Below the pieces are notes generated by a model. The model ran no database searches and was not told the origin of the DNA. It worked only from the letters and a program-made list of their open reading frames with translations. From positions 62,001-126,000 of the forward strand of contig JALBYF010000029.1 in NCBI GenBank assembly GCA_023212725.1: 64,000 nucleotides of DNA. The letters are read 5' to 3'. The translations under genes and the position numbers were made by a program. The stretch is from Tranzscheliella williamsii. Its lineage: Eukaryota > Basidiomycota > Ustilaginomycetes > Ustilaginales > Ustilaginaceae. Below, one piece after another: positions 28,988 to 41,620 of the stretch. Within the stretch, counting starts at the first letter, position 1, and each line of letters begins with the position of its first letter.

Positions 28988-31219
28988 ATGGACCTTCATT
29001 CCCCCTTTGCGGATCCTGACCAGCAGCTACAACAGTCTCAGTCCCCCCCATCCAACAGCCTGAAAATGTCGATCTTTGAGCAGTCTCGAATCGTGCATCC
29101 TTCCACCAGCATGTACAGTCACCACAATGGCCAAGAGCGTATTCACCGCAGTATAAGAGAGGAAGACGAGCAAGAGGTTCTAGCTTCCAGCAGCGTCTCC
29201 CCTCTCCGCCCCTTACCTCTAGATAGAGACCAAGAGGACGACCAGGAGCCAGAAGATCTTCTCTCCGACGAAGAGATCGGCCTCCTTCCCGCCAGCTCTC
29301 AGGCTCCGCGGCCCTTGTCTGCTTCGATCTTCTCCACACAGAGAACTCGCTCTTACCACAAAGGTGCACCCTCGCGCACGACGGCGCCTTCCCCAAACCG
29401 GTCACGAGCAGCAGCACTGGGAGGACTGAGCCCCAAGCAGAAAGCCCTCTGGATGTGGGCGAATGTGGACCATCTCGATGCTTTTCTTCAAGAGGTCTAC
29501 GCCTACTATGTCGGTAGAGGCATTATCTGCATAGCTCTTTCGCGTTCGCTCAACCTTCTCACCATTGCCTTTGTCGTCAGCTTCTCCACTTTCTTGTTCG
29601 GCTGCATCGACTACTCCTCTATCAGCCACGACGGCAAACTTGGAGACGTCATTGTTGGCCACTGCGTAGCGGGGTTCTCCCCTTTCACCACTTTTCTCGT
29701 GGTGCTTCTGGCCGCCATGTTCGGATGGCAAGTGATCCAGTTTGCGCTTGGAATGTCTCGCCTCACAGCTATGCATCGCTTCTATACCCATTTGCTCAAT
29801 ATACCTGACGCCGACGTCCAGTCCATCCCATGGCACGAGGTGGTGAATCGAATAGCAGCATTGAGAGAGCAGCATCCAAATACTTCCCTCAGTTCGGTTG
29901 ATGAAGTGGAGTCGGGCCACCGTCGCCTCGGGCAGCAGAAACTGGATGCTCACGATGTCGCCAATCGCATCATGCGACAAGAGAACTACCTGATCGCGCT
30001 CTTCAACGAAAACATCCTCGACCTTTCCATACCCGGTTTGCGGCACCGGAGCCCGGCGCTGACCAAAAGTTTGGAGTGGAACCTGAACTTCTGCCTGCTC
30101 GGCTTCCTCTTCGACTCGCAGGGCCAGGTCCGTCATCAGTTTTTATCAGAGCGATACAGAGCGGACCTGGTGGAAGGGCTGAGGCGACGCTTCCTATTCA
30201 TGGCGGTGCTCAACGCCCTTTTCGCCCCTTTCATTGTCCTTTACTTGCTGGTCTACTCCTTCTTCCGCTACTTTGAAGAGTATCACAAGGACCCTTCCAA
30301 CCTCGGTTCGAGGCAGTATACCCAGTACGCCAGGTGGAAATTCCGTGAGTTCAACGAGTTGCCACATCTTTTCCGCAGACGCTGTCACTCTTCCTACGCG
30401 CCGGCATCAAAGTACATCGACCAGTTTCCGAAGGAGAAGACTGCGATCGTGGCACGCTTTGTCGCCTTTATCGCCGGCTCATTTACAGCGGTGCTCATCC
30501 TTGCATCGGTGATCGACCCGGATCTCTTCCTTCACTTTGACATTACGCCACAGCGCAATGTGCTGTTCTACATCGGATTGTTCGGAGCCATCCTGGCGGT
30601 CTCGCGGGGCATGATTCCAGATGAGCATCTCGTCTTCGAACCCGAGACTACGCTTCGCGAGGTGATTCAGCATACCCACTACTTGCCCGAAGATTGGAAA
30701 GGTCGATTTCACTCAGCTGAGGTACATCGAGAATTCGGCCAGCTGTATACGCTCAAGATCTACATTTTCTTCCAAGAGCTGCTGAGCGTCATCACCACTC
30801 CATTCGTGCTATGGCTCTCATTGCCTGGATGCGCGCCCGACCTGATCGATTTCTTCCGCAAGTATACCATCCACATTGATGGCCTAGGTCACGTCTGCTC
30901 ATTTGCGGTATTCGACTTTGCCCGGCAGCCCACAGCAAGCACTATGGGTGGCTTTGCTGCCGGAGGCATCGGAGGCGGCAAGAAGAAGGATCGGCGCTCG
31001 AGATCGGGCATGAGGGAGGGAAAAATGGAACAGAGTATGCTAGGCTTCAAAGCCAACCATCCTGACTGGGACCCCGCGCAGGGCGCATCGGCCTTGTTAG
31101 ACGAAGGCATGCTGGCCTCGAAAGCGCAGGCCGAGAATGCAGCTGGCGGCGCCAAGGTCAAGGATCTCTTGGACCACATCTCACGCGGCCGAGGCAGCGC
31201 TGGCGGTAGCCGCTGGTGA
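28988..31219 (+). CDS. ATG9: Autophagy-related protein 9 (lipid scramblase of Atg9 vesicles)
   Basis: A 743-aa integral membrane protein supplying membrane to the phagophore; the family is a trimeric lipid scramblase. The core matches ATG9 throughout: the first TM region RSLNLLTIAFVVSFSTFLFG, FYTHLLNIPDADVQSIPWHE, NRIMRQENYLIALFNENILD, LEWNLNFCLLGFLFD and RRRFLFMAVLNALFAPFIV. It continues with FREFNELPHLFRRR, FPKEKTAIVARFVAFIAGSF, FEPETTLREVIQHTHYLP and ELLSVITTPFVLWLSLP. The N-terminal 150 residues are acidic and Ser/Pro-rich, and the tail after about 640 is Gly/Lys-rich; both should be cytosolic. The start is the ATG at 28988 (MDLHSPFADPDQQL). There is no intron. Confidence 0.95.
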   Translation: MDLHSPFADPDQQLQQSQSPPSNSLKMSIFEQSRIVHPSTSMYSHHNGQERIHRSIREEDEQEVLASSSVSPLRPLPLDRDQEDDQEPEDLLSDEEIGLLPASSQAPRPLSASIFSTQRTRSYHKGAPSRTTAPSPNRSRAAALGGLSPKQKALWMWANVDHLDAFLQEVYAYYVGRGIICIALSRSLNLLTIAFVVSFSTFLFGCIDYSSISHDGKLGDVIVGHCVAGFSPFTTFLVVLLAAMFGWQVIQFALGMSRLTAMHRFYTHLLNIPDADVQSIPWHEVVNRIAALREQHPNTSLSSVDEVESGHRRLGQQKLDAHDVANRIMRQENYLIALFNENILDLSIPGLRHRSPALTKSLEWNLNFCLLGFLFDSQGQVRHQFLSERYRADLVEGLRRRFLFMAVLNALFAPFIVLYLLVYSFFRYFEEYHKDPSNLGSRQYTQYARWKFREFNELPHLFRRRCHSSYAPASKYIDQFPKEKTAIVARFVAFIAGSFTAVLILASVIDPDLFLHFDITPQRNVLFYIGLFGAILAVSRGMIPDEHLVFEPETTLREVIQHTHYLPEDWKGRFHSAEVHREFGQLYTLKIYIFFQELLSVITTPFVLWLSLPGCAPDLIDFFRKYTIHIDGLGHVCSFAVFDFARQPTASTMGGFAAGGIGGGKKKDRRSRSGMREGKMEQSMLGFKANHPDWDPAQGASALLDEGMLASKAQAENAAGGAKVKDLLDHISRGRGSAGGSRW

Positions 31220-32246
31220 CGGCCGGCGTCGTCTCGGCCACATGGCAACTGGCGCTTCGTTGCCAACTCTACTATCGTGATTGCATACAACGCGAGTCTA
31301 CCTCTATCAGACGGTGATGGGCGGGACCCACCTCAGACTTGTGTGTTAAACCTGCGTAATAAAAGCGCGAAAACGCGTCTGCGGTCAAGAATGTTCTGCC
31401 GTACGAGAATGTATTTGTATTCTACTCAGGGAATTGAATCAGCTATTGTAGCAGCTTCGAATGGATACGAGCACACTGGCGACGTGCCTGGCTGCGCAAC
31501 TGAGCACTTGCGTCCACATACAATAGCCATCACAGCAAGGGCGAACGGGCTACACGCTCATATGTCAGCTTCCGTGTAAGGACCGATGAAGATAGATAGG
31601 CATGCCTCGAAAGCATGCTGGCGTTGGTCTCTTGAGCTTGGAGAGATTTGGGACGGCTCTGGGGTAAAGCGAGCGCTAGTTACGGTGACAGGTTTTTACT
31701 AGGCAAAGGGTACGCGGTGGTGGTGATTCTATTCTGATTCTCGCGATTCCGAGTTCCACGGTCTTAGCCAAAGTCACGGTATTTCGTTACGTTAGTAGCT
31801 GGCAAGGTGAGTGCGGCCTCGGTGAACTGACACTGAGCTGCCAAAGCAAGCAGGTCGACGGTCTCGCGCATCCGCTACGCATCCTCTTCGAAAGTCAATC
31901 ATGGATTTCTTCTTCCGTCCTCACCATCCTCATCACCGCCATAGCCACCCTTGGTGTAGACTGCGAGTTTCGTTCGGTTCTCACGTGTTCTCTTCTTTGG
32001 GCCGGCCGTTCTTTCCTTCTCGCCTTTTCTCTGCTTCTTGCCTGGATCCGCTTCGGCAACCGTTTGCACTGACTCGCATCACTCTCTGCCCCCGCTTTCG
32101 CGTCCCGACTCATCCGCTTCCGTCCGCTACGGCTCGGTCTGGCGAGCGGGGCGGCGCCTCACAGGCGCACCGCCGGATCACGCGTCCTCTTCTCTCTCTG
32201 GCGCAGTAGTGCGTCGCAGTGAGCGCGAGCTCCGCCTAGAGCCGCC
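31220..32246. other. Intergenic region between ATG9 and SNF5
   Basis: About 1 kb holding the ATG9 3' region and a long SNF5 promoter/leader. The 250 bp before the SNF5 start are pyrimidine-rich on the plus strand. No protein-like open frame or RNA gene is recognised. Confidence 0.4.
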
Positions 32247-32447
32247 ATGAATCCCAACATGTTTGGCAACAACTTCGCCGCCATGTTCGGACAGCAGCAG
32301 CAGCCTGCTGCCGGCATGGATGCTTCTAACAACGGTGGTGGCGCAATCAACCCAGCTATGTTTGGCGGCCTGGATCTCAGCGCGCTTCAGAATAACCCAC
32401 AGCTCGCTGCCGCTATGTTGCAACATCAGCAGCAACAACAACAACAA

Positions 32448-32482
<35 letters not shown>

Positions 32483-32712
32483 GCAGCAACAACAACAGCA
32501 GCAGCAGCAACTGCAACACCAGCAGCAACATCAACCGAGCAACCCCCAACAGCAGCGTTTTCCACCGGGTATGTTCAATCCAGCCATGTTGGGTCTCGAT
32601 CCCAATAACCCCTCGGCTGGCCTGAACATGCAGGCCCTCCAGCGCGCTGCAGCCAATGGCACGCTTCCTAGCAACTTCAATCCACAGATGTTCCTACAAC
32701 AACAGCAGCAGC

Positions 32713-32772
<60 letters not shown>

Positions 32773-33839
32773 CACCACAGCATCGCCAAGGAACACCGCA
32801 GCAGCAGCAACAAATGCAGCAGCAGCAGCCTTCTCAGCAACCGTCTGGACAGCCACAACAGCAACAGCAGACTAGCCAGCAGGCGCGATGGGCGCAGCAT
32901 CAGCTACAGCAGAATGCTTTGGGTCAGCTTCAAGACGGCAGTGCCATGTTTGCCAACATGGGGCAAAACAATCCGAACCCCATGGGACAGCCCCAGCAGC
33001 AGACCAATACAGGCCAAATCAATCCAGCGGCACTTGGTATGAGTCCACAAGCGATGGCCATGTTTCAACAGAATCCGATGCAAGCAATGCAAGCTATGCA
33101 AGCTTTTGGGCAACTAAATCCCGGTGCTTTCCCGCAAGCAGCTTTCGCTCAGTTGCAACATCAGTATCAGCAGAATCAAGGGCAGCAGCCGGTTCCAGCC
33201 TCGCAGACGAACACCAACCCGCAGCAAATGTTCCAACAGGCGCAGAACAATGGAATGCAAGGTATGCTTGACCCGTCGGCGTTGATGGGAGGTATACAAC
33301 AGCAGCAGGGCATCTTTCCTGGTCCCCAGATCGCAGGTGCCTCTCCGGTTCGAGGCAATGCAGCTCCTCCGCAACAGCCACCACCGAATGGTATCCCTTC
33401 TTATTTGCAGAACAACAACGCTGCACAGGCTTCGCCCGCCATGTCACATCCGCAGCCTGGAACACCGCAGGCGTCCAACAGCGGCAACACTCCTTCAACC
33501 CCTACGACAGGTACCAAACCCAAGGCGCCTAGGAAGAAGGCTGAGAAGAAGACAGCGGCCAAGTCGCAAAGTACGCAATCTCAGACGCCCGTCATGGCCA
33601 ATGCGAGCTTTCCTGGCACGAACAATCTGAAGCAGTCACCGGGTGGCTCAGCGATCGCTGGGATTCAAGGCGCGTCGTTTCCTGCTGGGTCGCAGCCTCA
33701 CAACCAAGCCGCCTTAGCCTTTGAGCGGTCTCGCAGTCAAACACGTTCGCCCAGCCTCTCGCTCGGTGGACAAGGGACGCCTTCACAGTTGCACGCTCTG
33801 CCTCCTGGTGCTCAGAATCTGGCCTCTCAACAACAACAA

Positions 33840-33877
<38 letters not shown>

Positions 33878-36800
33878 TCAGCAGAGCCAGGGGCCGCATT
33901 CAGCTGGTGTGATCGGTGGGCCAGGCATGCCCGGCCAACCGGGCTCACAGCCGCAGGTGGTCCCCGTCAACTGGACCCCTAGCCTCAACCCTCAGCAACA
34001 ACAGGCTGTGCTATCCCGCGCCTTAGCTTTAGCCAAAGCGCAGGAGGGCACCGGTATCACACCGGTGCATACGTTGATGCAGATGGGCTATTTGTTTTTG
34101 AAAGCTTCGAGTTTGCCCGGTGGATCGCACCCTTCCATGATGCCCAACGGCGGAATGGTCTTGACTATCAATGAAGCTCGTGGTCACGGGCTCATCCCAC
34201 AGCCCGGTGGCCAGCCTGGTGGTCCTGGTATGCAACAACAGCAACAGCAACCACAGTCGCAACCGCAACCGCAACAGTCCCCTCATCAGCGACAGCCGTC
34301 CTTCTCTTCAGTACCGGGACAGCAGCAGCACGTACAGCAGCCGCAGCAACAGCAGCATCCGGGCGGGCCTTACAATCAGATGGGGCAGCCCATGACTCCA
34401 CAACAACAGCATAACCAGCTTCTGATGCAGCAGCAGCAACAGCAGCAGTCACCTTTCAATTCCACAGGGATGCCTCAACAGCCTCCGCAAATGGCGCCTC
34501 AACCCATCCACCCTCACAACCAGCGTCCAGTCACACCAGCAGCTCAACATGCATCGCCATCCTCGAGCATGCACGCTGCTTCCCCCCTTGGACCACCCGG
34601 CTCTACTTCGAGCCCGGCGATGGGGCACCAGCCGAGACCGCGCCAGCCTAGCGTTGCCATGAGCGCCAGTGGCAGACCTGACTCGAGATCGGGACCAGTC
34701 CTACCGCCGCATCAGCAGGGACACCAAAATCAGCAAGGTCAGCAAGGGCTTATGGCTCCTCCTCCAGCCCCTAGTCATTTACCACAGGGCGCTATGCCCG
34801 GCATGGCTGGCCCGGGCATGACTACAGGTATGCCGTCCGGATCTATCCCGGGAGGGGGTTTTGGCACGCCTGGCACTCCTCACGCGCACGATCCATCGGC
34901 AGGGATGCAGAGCATGCCAAACCTCAAACAGCACGGCAGAAGACCCTCGATGGTGAACGACGCTGCTCTGACAGCGACTCTCGAGAACAGAAGACCATCT
35001 CTGCTCGATGGCAGAGGCGTACCACAGCAAGCTGGATCTGGTTTCGAGACCATTCCAACAGCGATGGCGGATCCAATGGTCTTGGCAGCAGCGAGCGCTG
35101 CTGCGGGTCAGCCTTCGGCGCAGGCTCATCTGATCGGCAGTTTCCCTCCTGTTGCAGGTTCTGGCCTCGGCCACCAGGGCCAGGTCGCTGGCGGACCGGG
35201 TGCCATGGCCGAGGTTGCTGTAGCCGGACAGCCCACCACTCTGGCAAGTACGACTCCTGCCTTTACTCAAGCGGTGCCTTCCAACTTGGCCAGCATGCCC
35301 ATGGTACTGGGTGGACCCGCCCCTACCGAGTCGGCAGCGGGGACTCCGATCACCCGATTCAATACACGTGTCACCAAGCTTACCGATGCTATGAAGGCCG
35401 AAAAAGCTGCCGGTGATGGCAGTAAGGCGGACGCGGCCAACAAGGACGCAGCAGGAAACGAAGACGACGAGATGTGGAGACCCATGTCTGCAGATGAAGA
35501 AAAGGCGTTGCTCGAAATCATGAAGCAGGATCTGGGTTACGAGCAGCTTTTCCGCAAACAGCAGAACAACATGGAACGGTCACTGAAAGACAGAATCGAT
35601 GCTGTTCGGCCCAAACGAAGGAAGGCGTCGGACGGTACGCTGACTAAACCCAAGCAGCTGTCTTGGTGGGAGAGGCCTGAGGAGGAAGACATGTCCGGCC
35701 TTGTTCGCGACATGTACAGGCCCTTCCAGGTAGTGGTACCGGCTCAGAAGCGGATGGAGCTCGAACAAGGTCAAAGAGGTCCTCGACCTTTCATCTCGCT
35801 GAAACGAGCGCAAATGGAGCTGGTTTCAAACCAGGGGGAGGATCTGGTGCCTATCCGGCTGGAGATCGATCACGAGCACTGGAAGTTGCGCGACACATTC
35901 ACATGGAACGCATTCGACTGTCATATCAACGTCGAGGCATTTGCACAGTCCGTGTGCGAGGATATCGGATTGCCAGCAAGCGTTTTCGTGCCTCAGATCA
36001 AGGAGCAAGTCAACTCACAGATTCAGGACCATATGAGCACCAGCGCTCTGAAGGCCAAACCGACCTTCCTGCTGGACGGCGACGTCTCCAGAGAACAGGA
36101 TGGCAAGGAAGGCAAAGGAGTCCTAAGCGACAAAGATCTGCGCTGGTGGTCTAGCTGGCGTCAACGGGTTGACTCTGTCCACAATCCTCAACAGAAGATC
36201 GCCAGCGATGTGGCGCATGCCAACGGAGCAGGCACCGTTACTTCTGCGGGCAACGCAACAGAAGGCGCCGGTGCAGAGGCGGAGCAGACTACTGCCAAGG
36301 CCGATGCTAATGGCAATGGTTGTGACGCCGCTGCTATGAACCTGGACGACAGCGATGAAGATAGATCCGAGCCTGCGGAGATTGTCGATTCAACGCCGGC
36401 AGAGGAGCTGCGCATGATGATCAAGCTGGACATCACAGTGGGCAGCATGAATCTGGTGGATCAGTTTGAGTGGGACGCCAACGAGTCGGACCCTTCGGCA
36501 GCGGAAAAATTCGCCGAGGCATTTGCTGCCGATCTGGGACTTTCGGGCGAGTTCAAGACGGCCATCGCCCACTCGATCCGAGAACAAGTCTCGGTCCATC
36601 TCAAATCACTGGCCATGACCGGCCACTTGTTTGATGGACGGCCGATCATGGATGAAGAGCTGCGTGGAGCCTTCTTGGGTCCTGTCAGGAAGAGCAACAT
36701 CGCGCGAGGTGAGATCGAGTCTTACAACTTTACACCACGGTTGTTGCAGCTCACCGAGTCCGAGATTGAGCGACTGGAACGAGAACGCGAGCGAGAGGCA

Positions 36801-38486
36801 CGAAGAAAGAGACGCCAAACGCGAGGTCGACGCGGCTTCAATTTGCCCGACCGAGAGGCACAAAAGACGCAGCGGACCCCCGCGGTTTACGGCATCCAGA
36901 CTGCCCAGGCAGATGCGTCGTCGTCCTCCTTGCAGAACGGCAACAGTCTCGGCGACCGTTATGGAGGCATGTCGACGCGACGCGCTGCAGCCGCCGCTGC
37001 CAATGCATCCATCGCCCCATCGCAGTCGAACGACTTTGACACGTCAACTCCTGGTCCGGATGGACTCGGCTTGCCGGATCGCAAGAAGACCAAAGTCAAC
37101 CATCATGCCATCCACTTTGAACATCCGGGTGGATTGGGTCGACCGACGGATCCCGGCGGACCTAAATTCGCTCCAGATTACGCCGAAGAAGAGGCCAAGA
37201 AGCGGGCTCGCTCTCCGGAGAATCAGGCTACGGGCCCACAAAACACGGAACGACCCGGACCGAAACTGGTGTCGTTGTCATACGCACAAAAGAACAATGT
37301 GCGGCCGGAGGATTTGGAACGTCAACATCCCAATTTCCACGACGGCATGTGGCACTGTTCGAACTGCGGTATCCCAGGTACGCTTGCGCCCGGCCGGCGG
37401 AAGGGGCCTTTGGGCGACAAGTCGCTGTGTGGACCGTGCGGTAAACACTATCACCGACACCGAAAGGTGCTCATTCTGGAATATACGCGCGATCCGGTCT
37501 TCCACATGAAGCAGCAGCAAGCGGCGAACCGGAAAGCGGGAATTTCCAACCCACTGATTGACTCTGCCTTGCTGAACGCGTTGGGCGAACAGGAGGACTC
37601 GACAGAGCCTACGAGCGCAGCCGATACGCCAAAGTTTGATGGCGGCAGCGGAGCTGCCATGAACGAGCTGGCGGGAGGCGGCGTGGGAAGGAAGGCGAAC
37701 AAGCTGCGGGCGCGACTGGGGAGCAGCGCTGGCGAACGTGACGACGGCGATGAAGAGGCGGGCACGGACGAAGAGGAGGACCTGCCTTTCGAGATGGTTG
37801 GGAGCCCCGACGACAGCGATTCGTCGTCGCGCTCGAGCAGCCCGGAACGAGGTTCTCGATCTCGAAAACAGCAGACGGACGAGTCGTCGCGCGACTCGGG
37901 TCTTTCTCACCAGACACGACGTGCAGCGGGCGAAGCTGCGCGGGAGCGAGTATCTGCCTCCTACGGTCCACCGACGGGGGCGAGTGGAGCGGAGGACGAA
38001 GAGGCGGAGGCCGGCGAGGTCAAGGAAGAGCCCGGCGTCACCGCTCCTGCTGTGGGCTCCGCGCTAGATGCGACTGCTGCCAATGCGGTGGGTGCGGCGG
38101 TTGGGTTGGGCTCGCCCTCGATGGGAGCGCCAGTCACGCCCTCGATGTCGCACGCGTCGCCGGGGCTGGCCGCGACTGCGACGGTGCCGCCGCCACAGTG
38201 GCTGACAGGCTCGAGCGCGGCGCTCAAGGCGCGCTATCCCAACGACCGCTTTGAGATCCAGCAGCGCCCGCGACCGGCAGGCGTACCGGCGCCGGCGCAG
38301 CCGGAATGGCGCGTCCGATGCCTCGACTGCCCCGGCAAGCTGTACACCCCCGGCCCCGGCGAGAGCCTAAACAACTTTGAGATCCACCTCCGCAACCGCC
38401 TCCACCGCGCCAACGTCAACAAGCGCGTCTACGGCAACACCGGCGCCCAGCAAAGCCCCAGCACCGCACACACCCCCGCCCCCTGA
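32247..38486 (+). CDS. SNF5: SNF5/SMARCB1-type SWI/SNF chromatin remodelling subunit
   Basis: A 2079-aa core subunit of a SWI/SNF-class remodeller. Two SNF5 repeats are present, near residues 1197-1262 (VPIRLEIDHEHWKLRDTFTW...EDIGLP) and 1389-1450 (IKLDITVGSMNLVDQFEWD...ADLGLS). The block FTPRLLQLTESEIERLERE and an Arg-rich stretch follow. At about 1701-1735 a GATA-like finger WHCSNCGIPG...LCGPCGKHYH is intact. A second C-x2-C...H-x5-H unit (VRCLDCPG...IHLRNRLHRANVNKR) ends the protein. The N-terminal 1000 residues are Gln/Pro-rich with long polyQ runs, as in yeast Snf5. The ATG at 32247 lies in GCCGCCATGA. The open frame of 6.2 kb has no intron. Sfh1 (RSC) is an alternative paralogue name; the length and polyQ favour Snf5. 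Confidence 0.92.
32426..32514 (+). repeat. CAA/CAG repeat encoding polyQ in SNF5 (further tracts 32695-32768 and 33830-33885)
   Basis: Mixed CAA and CAG codons give about 30 consecutive Gln, then about 24 at 32695-32768 and a third shorter Gln/His tract near 33830-33885. The frequent CAA interruptions imply selection for Gln rather than simple CAG slippage. Confidence 0.95.
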
Positions 38487-39025
38487 CCGCCCTAGCAACC
38501 CACCCGCACCCACAGATACCTGTAGAATCATTGTCACTCTAGTACTATTGCACTGTCCTCGGCGCGTCGGTATCTGCCCATAAGGAAGCAGGGAAGCGCG
38601 AAAGCAGGGAAGCAGAGAAGCAGGGAAGCAGAGAGTAGGAAGCAGGACGGGCTGGATATACACCTCTCGTCGTCCTTGTCTCGTGCGAGTGTCGAGGCGT
38701 TGGGGTTTGGCTGTTAGATTTGCGGATGGCGCTCTCCGTCAAAGCCGTGAGCTGATGCGCCGAACCGGCTTTGGCGCGTTCGAAGTGGGGAAAAGCGTCC
38801 CTTTCCCCACATCTCTGGGCCGGTTTCCATGCGCTCCTCTCCCCATAGCGAGCCCTATTTGCAGCCGCATCAGACCCCCACCTTTCTTTCCCCCCTTGCC
38901 CAATACTCTCGTCGTCGCACGTTCATACTCACCGCTGCGTAGATACGGTGTGCACGTCGACATCGACTCATCTGGTGTGCTGTCGGCCTTTTCTGGTCCT
39001 GTTCGAGCGCGCATCCGTCCTTGTT
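38487..39025. other. Intergenic region between SNF5 and MCC alpha
   Basis: 539 bp. It contains an imperfect minisatellite of AAGCAGGG/AAGCAGAG units at about 38583-38645, probably in the SNF5 3' region. The rest should be the promoter of the carboxylase gene. No gene is seen. Confidence 0.45.
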
Positions 39026-40129
39026 ATGCTGCGACCGAGCAAAACCGCCTTTCGGCCCAGGCTGGCCGCTGCCAGCACGTCAGCAGCTCCTAGAGGCGCA
39101 CTGCCAGCTGCTCGTGTTCCAGCCTGCCGGAGGCCGTCTCATCGTGCTGCGATTGTAGCCGCGCGTCCGCCTGATGGCGGGATGCCGCGTTGCGCGGGGG
39201 TGCGCTTTGCCTCGACCGTGCCCGCGTCGCCATCGCAGCGCGCTTCGCCCGGCGAGGCCGGACTGCGACCGCTGCCCAGCAAGATCCTTATAGCCAATCG
39301 CGGCGAGATTGCCTGCCGCATCATGCGCACCTGCCGCCGGCTGGGCGTCTCTACCGTGGCGGTCTACTCGGAAGCCGATGCGGAGGCGCAGCACGTCAAG
39401 CTTGCCGACGAGGCTTACTGCATCGGCCCCGCTGCCTCGGCACAGTCTTATCTTTGCTCGGACAAGATCATCGCGGTCGCACAGCGCACTGGTGCCTCCA
39501 TGATCCACCCCGGCTATGGCTTCCTCTCTGAGAATGCAGGTTTCGCCAAGCTGCTCGAGGAAAGCGCCGATCTTTCGTTCATCGGCCCGCCTGCCAGCGC
39601 CATCGACGCCATGGGCAGCAAGTCCGCCAGCAAGCAGATCATGCTCACGGCCGGCGTGCCGTGCGTGCCCGGATACCATGGCGCCGAACAGGAGCCTGCC
39701 TTTCTCGCCAGCGAGGCCGACAAGATCGGTTATCCGGTCCTCATCAAGGCGGTCAAGGGCGGCGGCGGCAAGGGCATGAAGATCGCCGAATCGCCCGCCG
39801 AGTTCGCCGATGCGCTCAGCTCGGCACAGCGCGAAGCTCAAAAGAGCTTTGGCGACGCCACCGTCCTCATCGAAAAGTATCTCACCGCGCCGCGCCACGT
39901 CGAGGTGCAGGTCTTTGCCGACAGCCATGGCAATGCGGTCTACATTTCGGAGCGCGACTGCAGCGTTCAACGCCGCCACCAAAAGATCATCGAGGAAGCG
40001 CCTGCCCCTCACCTCTCCGACGCGCTGCGCAAGGAGCTGGGCGAGAAGGCCGTCGCTGCCGCCAAGGCCGTTGGCTATGTTGGCGCTGGTACCGTCGAGT
40101 TCATTCTCGACGCCGCGCGTCCGGAGAAC

Positions 40130-40164
<35 letters not shown>

Positions 40165-41341
40165 GGAGCATCCCGTCACAGAGATGGTCTCGGGCCTGGA
40201 CCTGGTCGAGTGGCAGCTCGAGGTGGCGGCGGGCAACCCGCTGCCGCGGCTCCAGCACCAGCTCGTCATCCAGGGGCATGCGTTCGAAGCGCGCATCTAT
40301 GCCGAGAATACCGATGCCGGCTTCCTGCCAGACACGGGCCGGCTGGTCCACGTGGCGCTGCCGCGCACCACCACCGAGACACACTCGAACCTGAGCGGGG
40401 CGGTCTCGTCGAGCCTGACACGCGCCGCCGACGGCGAGGCACTGGTGCGCGTCGATACGGGCTTTGTCGCCGGGGACGAGATCTCGGTGCACTACGATCC
40501 GATGATTGCCAAGCTGATCGTCAAGGGCCGTGACCGCGCCGAGGCGCTGCGAATCCTCCTACATGCGCTCCAGCAGTACCAGGTGGTGGGCCCTGCGACC
40601 AACCTCCAGTTCCTCAAGAACCTGGTGCGCCATCCTAAGTTCATTGCCGGCGAGGTGGAGACGGGCTTCATTCCCAAGTATGGCGAGGCGGGGCTCTTTG
40701 GCGATCCGTTTACGGCCGAACAGGAGCTGATCGAGGCGGTTGCGCAGGGGACGGTGTGGATGTACGCGCGCGATGCGGGGGCGAGGGGCGGGGCGGGAGT
40801 GTGGTGGAATGCTCGATTCGGGGCGTCGGCGTCGCGGACGTTTGAGGTGGAGCACAAGACGCTGGGTGGGCTGAGTGTGCGGGTGGTGGCGCTGGAGGGT
40901 GGAGCGTATGATGTCGAGGTGGGGCGGGCAGGAGGGGAGCGGGCGTTGTTTGGGGAGTTGCGCGCGGCGGGGACCAGCGTGGCGCACACGACGTCCGCGG
41001 GCGTGCAACGCATCAGCGTCTTCCTGCCGAGCGGGGTGACGACCAGCTTTGCGCTACGCCCGCCCGCCTGGTTCGGCCGGCTCCACTCGGGCCCCACCGT
41101 CTCCGCCACCGCCGGCCTCACCGCTCCCATGCCCGCCCGCATCGTCGACGTGAAAACCACCCCCGGCGCCACCGTCCGCAAAGGCGACACCCTCGTCATC
41201 CTCGAAGCCATGAAAACCGAAATCGCCCTCAAGGCCCCCCGCGACGCCACCATCGCCGCTCTCCACCCCAAATGCACCCCCGCCGCCCTCGTCCCCGAGG
41301 GCACCCTCCTCGTCCAGTTCGAACCCCTCCCCGACCAGTAG
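39026..41341 (+). CDS. Methylcrotonoyl-CoA carboxylase alpha (biotin-carrying) subunit
   Basis: A 771-aa mitochondrial enzyme subunit for leucine breakdown: it carboxylates biotin with ATP and bicarbonate for transfer to 3-methylcrotonyl-CoA. The order is a basic Ala/Arg/Ser-rich presequence (about residues 1-75), then a biotin carboxylase domain starting KILIANRGEIACRIMRTCRR. ATP-grasp follows (KAVKGGGGKGMKI; ERDCSVQRRHQK; FYFMEMNTRLQVEHPVTE). A biotinyl domain ends the protein, with the biotin Lys at about 730 in ILEAMKTEI. The length suits MCC alpha rather than pyruvate or acetyl-CoA carboxylase; propionyl-CoA carboxylase is less likely in fungi. The start is the ATG at 39026 (MLRPSKTAFRPR), giving a good mitochondrial signal; the frame runs back to a GTG. 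The beta subunit is not in the window. Confidence 0.9.
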
Positions 41342-41620
41342 CTCCGTCCCACCTAGCGCACAGCGAGAATAGATACGTATCACCGGCGTGCAGTCGGCAG
41401 CATGAACACATCGTCTCGTCACGCCATGTAGCAGTTGTCCGTCACTCGTGTCTAACCACAAGATAGCAGGCCTTGCCTCACACAGGGTTGTACGAGGGTC
41501 GGTGGGCCAAAATGGGCTTCGCGCGCAGCCGGCACAGACAGGTGGCGCCGAGATAGGGTGCATCATGTGATTTGCATGCAGAGGGCTGCGAGGCAGGGGG
41601 AGGCTGGCGAAGGCGGGGGG

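Noticed and set aside
39080..40492. 470-codon minus-strand frame over the carboxylase
   Set aside because: Antisense shadow of the biotin carboxylase domain.
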